Both the position numbers and the translations under genes were made by a program. Under the pieces are notes generated by a model. It ran no database searches and had not been told where the DNA came from. It saw nothing but the letters and a program-made list of their open reading frames with translations. Positions 25,407 through 32,179 of a stretch of 64,000 nt of DNA are shown piece after piece (position 1 is the first letter of the stretch; each line of letters begins with the position of its first letter). Where the stretch lies: positions 3,223,571-3,287,570 of the forward strand of contig NZ_LMDH01000001.1 in NCBI RefSeq assembly GCF_001425755.1. The letters run 5' to 3'. This DNA is from Aeromicrobium sp. Root344. GTDB lineage: Bacteria > Actinomycetota > Actinomycetes > Propionibacteriales > Nocardioidaceae.

Positions 25407-25847
25407 TCACCCAGCGACCTCGTGACGTCGACGAATCAGCCAGAATGTGCCTAGCACTGCGGCCACGAAGTAGAGGTCTGAGAAGACCACCAGTCCGACC
25501 TTGAACAGGCTGCCGATGGAGTCGTCTCCGAAACGGTTGTGTGAAGCCGAGAACGGAATCATCAGAGTCAACAAGACGACGACAGAGAGAGTGTCCAAAC
25601 TCCCTTGTTCAAGGTCCTGCCGATCTAGCGACGGTCGCAACACGAGGGCGAAGATCGGCAGAATGACGATTCCCAGTGCGGCCGAGACGGCGATCGTCTC
25701 AACCCACCGCGTTGTCTGCCAATCCATTCGTACGGCACGAAGCCGGAAGAAATCCAGCGCAAGGCCGGACACTCCCATCGCCAGAACCACGGCAACAGCG
25801 ACGTGTGGGTGCTTGCGAAAGTAGGACGTGAGCCTCCGGCGTTTCAC
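25407..25847 (-). CDS. Hypothetical membrane protein
   Basis: 146 residues, not recognised. A basic N-terminus (KRRRLTSYFRKHPH) is followed by four hydrophobic segments (about 14-32, 48-68, 86-100 and 113-135) and a basic C-terminus. GTG 25847 has GAGAAT 6 bases upstream, a weak -10 match. It ends 12 bases before the hypothetical gene at 25041-25394 on the same strand, though that gene has its own apparent promoter overlapping this 3' end. Confidence 0.6.
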   Translation of the reverse strand: MKRRRLTSYFRKHPHVAVAVVLAMGVSGLALDFFRLRAVRMDWQTTRWVETIAVSAALGIVILPIFALVLRPSLDRQDLEQGSLDTLSVVVLLTLMIPFSASHNRFGDDSIGSLFKVGLVVFSDLYFVAAVLGTFWLIRRRHEVAG

Positions 25848-25953
25848 TGGCGGATTCTCTCACGGTCGATCACCTCATGGACTGGGCCGGACGATGTGCC
25901 GGTGCGTGGGCTGCGGAACGCTGGGTGTGGCGGTGTCGGTCTACGATGACGGC

Positions 25954-26679
25954 GTGTCCCGAATCCGGATCTCGAGCCGAGCGCCGGTCGCCAGACGGCT
26001 GTCAGCTCGACGGGTTGTGGCCATGGGCGTCGCACTTCTCGTTCTTGTTGGTGTCGGTGGTTGCGGAGGGGACGACGAACCGAAAGCTGTGGCGCCAGCG
26101 AGGTCTTTGGATTCGTTGATCGCGCGCTACTACGCCGCGCTTGCAGCAGGAGACGGACGAACGGCTTGCGCTCTCACTGCCACGGAATCGGTCACGTTGT
26201 ACGAACGCCAACAAGGTCAATCGTGCGAGACCTACATGAGCGAATTGATTCGTTCCTGGGGGCCTGCCACTCGCCGCATGGTGGGCGAGATTGAGCTCAG
26301 CGGGGATCGCGAGCACATCAGGAACATCGAGGGCGGTTGGTCCGGGTTCGACCCCCTGGCCCCGCTCCTCATCGATCGATCCGAAGCCGAAATCCGCACC
26401 CTGCTCGGCAGTGAGCTCGAGGACTTCGATAGATCGGCGAAGCTCAATGCGATAAGAGCCCGGGCAGCGAAGGATCCTGCCCGCGGTACAGGTGAATCCC
26501 TCACCGTGTTCGACACCTACGGGTTTGACCATCCGGTCGCCTTCTTCTTGATCAGCCATGTCGGAGGGTTGGTCCAGGACGCGTACGACCTGAACTTCGA
26601 CAAGCCAGGGCAGAAGCCGCATTGGGTCATGGGCAAGGTCCAAGGACGGGACATCCTGGGCGAGCGCATGCTCCCTTAG
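25954..26679 (+). CDS. Putative lipoprotein
   Basis: 241 residues. A basic N-terminus and hydrophobic stretch end in GVGGC, a plausible lipobox with Cys near residue 33. The exported part begins with DSLIARYYAALAAGDGRTACALTATES, a helix-Cys pattern seen in NTF2/SnoaL-like lipoproteins of actinobacteria. GTG 25954 lies 6 bases after TACGAT (25942-25947), the leaderless layout; the frame is open further upstream but that extension would spoil the signal peptide. Divergent from the membrane protein gene; role unknown. Confidence 0.7.
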   Translation: MSRIRISSRAPVARRLSARRVVAMGVALLVLVGVGGCGGDDEPKAVAPARSLDSLIARYYAALAAGDGRTACALTATESVTLYERQQGQSCETYMSELIRSWGPATRRMVGEIELSGDREHIRNIEGGWSGFDPLAPLLIDRSEAEIRTLLGSELEDFDRSAKLNAIRARAAKDPARGTGESLTVFDTYGFDHPVAFFLISHVGGLVQDAYDLNFDKPGQKPHWVMGKVQGRDILGERMLP

Positions 26680-26701
26680 GGCGTGCTTGTGCTGAGGCAG
26701 G

Positions 26702-27568
26702 CTAGTCCGATTGCCCGCCGGAGGTGATCCCGGCCGCCGCCACCTGACGATCCAGCCAGCCCCGCATCAGCAGTCCGGTCTGTTCGGGGTCGTCGAACAT
26801 CGGTAGGTGGCCGACCCCCGACAGGACGTGGGACTCGGCGTGCGGGACAGCCTCGAGCCACAGAGGCTGCTCGTGGACCATCGGCGTGAAGCGGTCCTTC
26901 TCGCCCCAGGCCAGCATGAATGGCACAGGCGCCTCAGGCGTTGACTCGAGCCGAAAGGCGGAGAATCCCGGAAGCAGGTTGGCCCAGTCGCCCTTCGCGC
27001 TGTTCCTGCGAATCTGGATGGCTTGTCGAGCTGAGATCCGGCCGCCGTCCTCGAGCACTGCTCGTAGCGCGACTCGCCTCATGCGCGCGGACGAGAGCAC
27101 GACCGGCACGAGCAGGCGCTGTGGCAACGACAGATTGTTGAGCATGTCGAAATGCTTCACGAGTCGCTGGGTCTGCTCCTGGTTCGAGCCGCCAGCAGGG
27201 CATATGGCGAGTGCACTGCGCGCCCTGCCCTCCCTCGCGACGCCAAGGGCAGCGAGGCCACCGAGAGAGCAACCGATGATGTGCGCGGACTGGAACCCCG
27301 CACGGTCCATCTCCTCGGCGACCCCGCGGGTCAGGTCGTCCAAGGTGATCGGACCGGCCAGCGGGTTCCCGCCTTCCCAGCCCGCGAGGGTCGGCGCAAT
27401 GATCTCGAACTTGTCCGCGAGATGCCGGAGCACGGGCTGCCACTTGCTCCACGGGTTTGCACCCATGTGCAGTAGCACCAGAGGTTCCCCGGACCCCATG
27501 TGAAGTGTCCGTCGTCCGCTGTTCGTCACCTCGACAGAACGCTTGAGGCGGGTGATCCCCGACGTCAT
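26702..27568 (-). CDS. Alpha/beta hydrolase
   Basis: 288 residues. Oxyanion region LVLLHMGANPW, nucleophile elbow GCSLGG (Ser near residue 110), acid at AWGEKDRFTP and catalytic His at SGVGHLPMFDD form a complete triad. Substrate unknown; an esterase or lipase is likely. ATG 27568 overlaps the stop of the upstream cyclase-fusion gene (ATGA), so the two are translationally coupled and probably work in one lipid- or ester-related process. Confidence 0.87.
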   Translation of the reverse strand: MTSGITRLKRSVEVTNSGRRTLHMGSGEPLVLLHMGANPWSKWQPVLRHLADKFEIIAPTLAGWEGGNPLAGPITLDDLTRGVAEEMDRAGFQSAHIIGCSLGGLAALGVAREGRARSALAICPAGGSNQEQTQRLVKHFDMLNNLSLPQRLLVPVVLSSARMRRVALRAVLEDGGRISARQAIQIRRNSAKGDWANLLPGFSAFRLESTPEAPVPFMLAWGEKDRFTPMVHEQPLWLEAVPHAESHVLSGVGHLPMFDDPEQTGLLMRGWLDRQVAAAGITSGGQSD

Positions 27569-29046
27569 GGGACGCGGGCTCCCCGATCGGTCGCATTCGC
27601 GAACCTGGCCATCGCTCGCATCAGGCGGGGTGCGCGGCGAGCGGCCTGCACGGCGACCTTGTCCATCGAGGTCTGGGGAGACCCAGTGAGTGGAATGCTT
27701 CGAGGGCCACGTGCCTCGTGGAACCGGTAGAGCTCCCACATGCCGGGGACCCCCTTCAGTTCTCTCTCACCCACCCGCTCGAACTCCAGCCCTGAGCCGA
27801 TCACCAGATCGCGTACCGTCCGCGAGACGTACACCTCGCCGGCTCCCGCGGCAGCCATGACTCGTGCCCCGACGTGGACGTTCAGCCCAGTGACGCGGCC
27901 CAGCTCCCGTTGCAGCTCCCCGGCGTGCACACCGCACCGGACTCCGATGCCGGCAGCACTCGCCTCTCGTGCGATGCGTTCGGCACAGTGGACGGCGACG
28001 CCCGGCATGTCGAGCAGGCTCAGAGATCCGTCTCCGCTGAAGTCGAGCACCTGGCCGTCGGCGTCGGACACCGCGGCCTTCACCGCGTGTTCGTGGACGG
28101 ACCTCAACCGCTGGTACTCCTGATCGCCGACCTTGGCCAGCAACTCGGTCGATGAGACCAGGTCGGTGAAGAGGACCGTGCCGAAGAAGCGGTTGTCCTC
28201 GGCCGCCCTCTTGGGCCCCAACGCGAGCTCGAGGAGGTGCATGACCACGGGGTAGTACGCCTCACCGATCGAGGAGCCTGGCGCCGGTGCCGGCATCACA
28301 TGCAGGGTGGCGTTCGGCATCTGCGCGACCATCGGCTCGGTCCAGGACAACGGGCAGATGCCGCCGTCCTGGATCAGCACCCGGGTCGGTGCCTGTATCG
28401 CCGGCAGGAGGTGGGTGAAGTCGAGTCCGGCGGACCAGCCCCAGTGCGCGCGGGCCTCGGTCGGCGACATCGAGCTGCGCTCCAGCATGGCCATCAACCG
28501 ACGGTTGTTGGTGGACCGCATCTCCGCGTTCCACATGTCCATGGTCCGCCCGCTGCCCCAGTTGTGCGCGATGTTGTGGACCACCTCCGCCATCGCGGCG
28601 ACCTCGTCGTCGTCGGCCCACGGGTCGTCGCAGGTCCCGTCGATGGCCTGAGGGAACGGCATCCAGAGGCACAGGCCGGCGACGCGCTCGGGGTATCGGG
28701 CCGCCACCATCGCTGCCGGACCACAAGCGCTTCCAGGTGCGCCGATGACGGCCCGCTGCATTCCGGCGGCATCCATGACCGCGATGATGTCGTCGGCCTG
28801 CTGCTCGAGCGTCGGCACGTAGTCGATCCGGTCGGACAAGCCGAATCCGCGCCGTTGGAAGAGGGCGATGCGACCATTGCGCGCCACGGCACCCAGATTC
28901 GCCTCGGTGTGGGGGTCGGCCCACAACAAGTCGAGGTGCATGATCTCGCTGCCGTAGTAGACGAACTCTCCGGGCCCCGTCCCGAAGACTTGGAATGCGA
29001 GTCCTGCACCCTCACGATCGATGTATTTCGTATCGGGGGGTGTCAC
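27565..29046 (-). CDS. Alpha/beta-hydrolase fused to a class III nucleotide cyclase domain
   Basis: 493 residues. The first 270 residues resemble an alpha/beta hydrolase (FQRRGFGLSDRIDYVPTLEQQADDI; elbow GAPGSACGP has Ser in a GxSxxG-like context). From about residue 285 a class III cyclase domain follows: FFGTVLFTDLVSST with the first metal Asp, FSGDGSLSLL with the second, GVHAGELQ, and GLNVHVGARV. Where active cyclases have Lys before the GDG motif this protein has Asp (VLDFSGDG), and the usual Asn of the transition-state pair reads His. ATP use is therefore doubtful; it may be a nucleotide sensor. The GTG at 29046 is the best start found but has only a weak TTTGAT upstream. Coupled to the hydrolase gene downstream. 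Confidence 0.8.
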   Translation of the reverse strand: MTPPDTKYIDREGAGLAFQVFGTGPGEFVYYGSEIMHLDLLWADPHTEANLGAVARNGRIALFQRRGFGLSDRIDYVPTLEQQADDIIAVMDAAGMQRAVIGAPGSACGPAAMVAARYPERVAGLCLWMPFPQAIDGTCDDPWADDDEVAAMAEVVHNIAHNWGSGRTMDMWNAEMRSTNNRRLMAMLERSSMSPTEARAHWGWSAGLDFTHLLPAIQAPTRVLIQDGGICPLSWTEPMVAQMPNATLHVMPAPAPGSSIGEAYYPVVMHLLELALGPKRAAEDNRFFGTVLFTDLVSSTELLAKVGDQEYQRLRSVHEHAVKAAVSDADGQVLDFSGDGSLSLLDMPGVAVHCAERIAREASAAGIGVRCGVHAGELQRELGRVTGLNVHVGARVMAAAGAGEVYVSRTVRDLVIGSGLEFERVGERELKGVPGMWELYRFHEARGPRSIPLTGSPQTSMDKVAVQAARRAPRLMRAMARFANATDRGARVP

Positions 29047-29212
29047 AAGTCCATCAAACCGCAAATCCCTCCAACTCAGGCCAAAACAGGGAGAACTCGG
29101 ACTCTCGGATTGCCGCCCTGATCGCGGAGGACACGGAGGAGCTCGGCGCGCCGCGGCGACATTCGTTCGAGGCACAGGATCGTGCGATCTGACAATTGGG
29201 CTGCTGCGCAGT

Positions 29213-30094
29213 TCAGATGAGCGTGCCCGCAGAGGTTTCGGCGGCAGTGACAAAGCTCGACAAGCCAATGTCGAGGCGTCGGGCAGCATCCATCGCAAGC
29301 AAGACGCGTGTGGGTGAGAGATCCTCCACTGGTACGACCGTGACGTCAGGACGTCGGTAGAACGTGCACGCAGACCGCGGCAGGATCACCACGCCTTTCC
29401 CTGCGGCGACGCCTTCCAGCTTGTCCTCGACCGTGAGGGCGTACGCACCGGCTTGGATCGCTCGCCGTCTGACACCGGGGTCATGCGCTGCCCACTCAGG
29501 CACCGCCGCGGGGTCTTGAAGGAGTCGCTCGGCGGACAGCTCACCCATCGTGACCGTCTCCTTCTGAGCCAGGGGATGGTCGCTTGGGACGACTGCGTCG
29601 CGGGGCTCCTCGAGCATCGGCACGATCCACAAGCCTTGGTGGTCGAGCGGTTCCCTGGCGAACGCCGCATCGACCTGCCCAGAGCGAACGACTTCCGTCT
29701 GGTTGCTCCAGTCCAGGCGCAGTGTCTCGACCCGAGCGGAAGGCAGGAGTTCCTCGAACGCCTTGACGACGCCGGTCACCATCAGTCCTGGCATGAAACC
29801 GACTGTGAAAACGGCCGACGGCTCGAGGGACTGCTGCAGTCGGCGCCGGACAGCGCCGGCTTGGGCGAGCAGGGGCCGGCCGTCCTCGAGCAGGAGAGCA
29901 CCGGCCGGAGTCAGGTCGGTTCCTCGGCGACCTCGTGCGAACAGCTCGGCGCCGAGCTCGGACTCCAGCGCCTTGATCTGGCGCGACAGGACAGGCTGCG
30001 CAATGTGAAGCCGTTGAGCGGCTCGTCCGAAGTTGAGTTCCTCGGCAACGGCGACGAAGTATCGCAGCTTGCGTAGGTCGATGTCTTGGGGCAT
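29213..30094 (-). CDS. LysR-family transcriptional regulator
   Basis: 293 residues. N-terminal winged helix: LRKLRYFVAVAEELNFGRAAQRLHIAQPVLSRQIKALE at residues about 7-44, followed by a two-lobed periplasmic-binding-like effector domain. GAGAGGA lies 6-7 bases before ATG 30094. A LysR-type inverted repeat (GATAC-N7-GTATC, 30109-30125) is directly upstream. It lies just downstream of, and in the same direction as, the hydrolase and SDR genes, which are its likely targets. Confidence 0.9.
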   Translation of the reverse strand: MPQDIDLRKLRYFVAVAEELNFGRAAQRLHIAQPVLSRQIKALESELGAELFARGRRGTDLTPAGALLLEDGRPLLAQAGAVRRRLQQSLEPSAVFTVGFMPGLMVTGVVKAFEELLPSARVETLRLDWSNQTEVVRSGQVDAAFAREPLDHQGLWIVPMLEEPRDAVVPSDHPLAQKETVTMGELSAERLLQDPAAVPEWAAHDPGVRRRAIQAGAYALTVEDKLEGVAAGKGVVILPRSACTFYRRPDVTVVPVEDLSPTRVLLAMDAARRLDIGLSSFVTAAETSAGTLI

Positions 30095-30108
30095 TAGTCA
30101 TCCTCTCC

Positions 30109-30125
30109 GATACCCAAAGAGTATC
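30109..30125. promoter_or_regulatory. LysR-type inverted repeat upstream of the lysR gene
   Basis: GATAC (30109-30113) and GTATC (30121-30125) are perfect inverted copies with 7 bases between, within a T-N11-A core, the usual LysR site. It lies 15-31 bases upstream of the lysR ATG and is most likely an autoregulatory site. Confidence 0.5.
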
Positions 30126-30147
30126 AATCATACGAGGAATCCGGCCG

Positions 30148-30888
30148 TCAGACGTCGGCCTCACTTCGCCGTCCTTGTTGCTGATCGCGCTTGCGCTCAC
30201 CAGCGGTGAGGTGGCGTGCCACGAAGGCGGCGAAGTCCGTCACCTCCTTGCCAGCGACATCGTGGCCAAGTTGTTCGTAGACACGGGTCGTTGCATGACT
30301 GTGCTTCGTCATCCACGCTTGTGTGCGCTCGATCGCCCTCTGCGGGATGACGAAGTCCTGCTGACCGCGTCCCCAGAAGATGGGCAGCTGGAGGCGTGCG
30401 AGTGTGGAGTCGCCGGACTGGACGTCGTTGACGACGAACCCCGCCAAGTTCACGCCGTAGTCGAACGATTCAGGCCGGGTCCTCATCAGCTGCAGCACCA
30501 TCGCTCCGCCTTGGGAGAACCCGAGCAGCCCGATGGAACTCGGCTTGAAGGTCAACGCGTCGAGCCAGTCGAGGACAGCGCTGACGGCCCGTGCTGCCAC
30601 CTGGGGTTGGGGGTCGCCGATGGGGTTTCCGCGGCTGGGAAACCATGCATAGCCCCCGGCCTCGGCGTGCGGGGCTCGTAGGGACGCGATGACCAGCTCT
30701 GCGCTGAGATCGTCACGGAACTGGAACAGATGCTGCTCGTCGTAGCTCCAGCCGTGCATCTGAATCAGCAGAGGGCGGCCATCTCGTTCGCCCTCGGGCG
30801 CTGACCACGCGACAACATCCGGGTCGAGCCAGTCATGACCGGCTCGTGCGCTCCCACCAACGATCAGGTGCCCGCTGCCGCGTGTCAC
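30148..30888 (-). CDS. Alpha/beta hydrolase, phospholipase/carboxylesterase type
   Basis: 246 residues. MHGWSYDEQHLFQF near residue 45 supplies the oxyanion region; the nucleophile elbow is LLGFSQGGAMVL (Ser near 122); the acid lies near FWGRGQQDFVIP and the His near YEQLGHDV. This is the arrangement of the YpfH/carboxylesterase 2 group. The GTG start overlaps the SDR stop (GTGA), so it is the second gene of an SDR-hydrolase operon next to a LysR gene. Substrate unknown. Confidence 0.87.
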   Translation of the reverse strand: MTRGSGHLIVGGSARAGHDWLDPDVVAWSAPEGERDGRPLLIQMHGWSYDEQHLFQFRDDLSAELVIASLRAPHAEAGGYAWFPSRGNPIGDPQPQVAARAVSAVLDWLDALTFKPSSIGLLGFSQGGAMVLQLMRTRPESFDYGVNLAGFVVNDVQSGDSTLARLQLPIFWGRGQQDFVIPQRAIERTQAWMTKHSHATTRVYEQLGHDVAGKEVTDFAAFVARHLTAGERKRDQQQGRRSEADV

Positions 30889-31598
30889 ACCAAGACCGTT
30901 CCGCCGTCGACCCGCAGGATCGCGCCAGTGCCGTGCTGCTGCTCCATCGCGTACACATAGGCGAGCGCGACGTCCTCGGCCTCACCCACGCGGTTCAACG
31001 GCAGCGCGGTCGCTGCTGAGTCGAAGAACTCCTGCCTGGCGTCGTCATCGAGCGCGGCCCACAGGGGGCTACGGATGACTCCGGGGGAGACCGCGTTGAC
31101 TCGCACAGGCGCGAGCTCCACGGCCAGCGTGCGGGTCAGTGCGTCGGTCGCGCCGCACACGGTTGCTCCGAGGAGCCAGCCGGGGCCTGGTCGATCACTG
31201 GCGGTCCCGGTGGTGAGGGTGATCGATCCGCCAGGCCGCAGTGCCGGCGCGATGGCGCGAACCACGTCGATGGCGCCATAGAAGCGGGTGCTGAAGAAGT
31301 CCTGGACCACGTCTCTCGTCAGGTCAGCGAGCGGCACCAACGACAACGGCTCGCCGGCCGTGAAGACCAAGTGATCGATGGGTCCGTACGCGGTCGCCAA
31401 CGCGGAGACTTGGGCGTAGTCAGTCAGGTCACAGACACCACCTTCGGATCCGGGGAGGTGGTCGAGTGCCGATTGCACACTGGCCTCTTTTCGCGACACC
31501 ACGATGGGCGTCGCGTCGCGCTCAAGAACCGCGCGAGCGACGGCCAGGCCGATTCCTGATGTGCCGCCGACGATGAGAACTCTATTTCCGGAAAGCAT
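30885..31598 (-). CDS. SDR-fold protein lacking the Tyr-Lys catalytic pair
   Basis: 237 residues. The NAD(P)-binding motif GGTSGIG is intact near residue 9, and the C-terminal half (LTRTLAVELAPVRVNAVSPGVI) is typical of classical SDRs. Aligned from that anchor, the positions of the active-site YxxxK hold Gly and Cys (GATVCGATDALTR), and the catalytic Ser region reads TLTTGTAS. A similar Tyr/Lys-lacking SDR group exists in bacteria; whether it is catalytic is unknown. AAGGAG lies 6 bases before ATG 31598. First gene of the operon with the hydrolase. Confidence 0.83.
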   Translation of the reverse strand: MLSGNRVLIVGGTSGIGLAVARAVLERDATPIVVSRKEASVQSALDHLPGSEGGVCDLTDYAQVSALATAYGPIDHLVFTAGEPLSLVPLADLTRDVVQDFFSTRFYGAIDVVRAIAPALRPGGSITLTTGTASDRPGPGWLLGATVCGATDALTRTLAVELAPVRVNAVSPGVIRSPLWAALDDDARQEFFDSAATALPLNRVGEAEDVALAYVYAMEQQHGTGAILRVDGGTVLV

Positions 31599-31861
31599 GT
31601 TGGACTCCTTGAGGATGCGGGTAGATCGCCGCATCCAGCGTGTGCTTCCCGAGAACGCTTGTCCAAGACCTCTTTCGTCAACTGTGATGTCGTACAGGTA
31701 TCAGGAAAGCGGCCCAAGCGCACCCAGCATGGGGTGAAGGGTGGGGCCATCTCAGGGCTCATCTGGAGGAGCCACGTTGAGCCCGAGGCGGCCCAAAGGC
31801 GGCGCACCCGCGGCGGAATGGCGCACTCGCGAGGTGGCGACAGCCGGTTCGTCGTCGCCCT

Positions 31862-32053
31862 CTACCGTCCGACGCCCGGCACCGAAGGTGTTTGCAGGAC
31901 CTTCCGCGTGCGGAGGACGACCGCAACGACGGCCAGTCCCACAAGTATGAACAGTTCGACTGTTCCCGCCGCATGGCCGAGGGCGACGAGAGCCAGCCAG
32001 AAGATCATGAAGATCGCCAAGTAGGACGTGATCAGTCGCGCGGCAGTTTTCAC
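31862..32053 (-). CDS. Small membrane protein, two segments
   Basis: 63 residues from GTG 32053. Two hydrophobic segments (LITSYLAIFMIFWLALVAL and VELFILVGLAVVAVV) and a basic C-terminus (LRTRKVLQ) make a hairpin-like membrane protein. No Shine-Dalgarno is visible. The frame extends to a TTG at 32092 but the added residues look non-coding. Function unknown. Confidence 0.5.
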   Translation of the reverse strand: MKTAARLITSYLAIFMIFWLALVALGHAAGTVELFILVGLAVVAVVLRTRKVLQTPSVPGVGR

Positions 32054-32179
32054 ATACTGATCTTGACAGAATCGGGGTGTCTGCCGAGGCAATTTGGTCG
32101 TGCGTGCCCACGCGGCGGAATGACGTACACCTTGCGGCGGCAGCGCTCTCTCTCATCGAATCCGGATTGCGCTGTCCTA

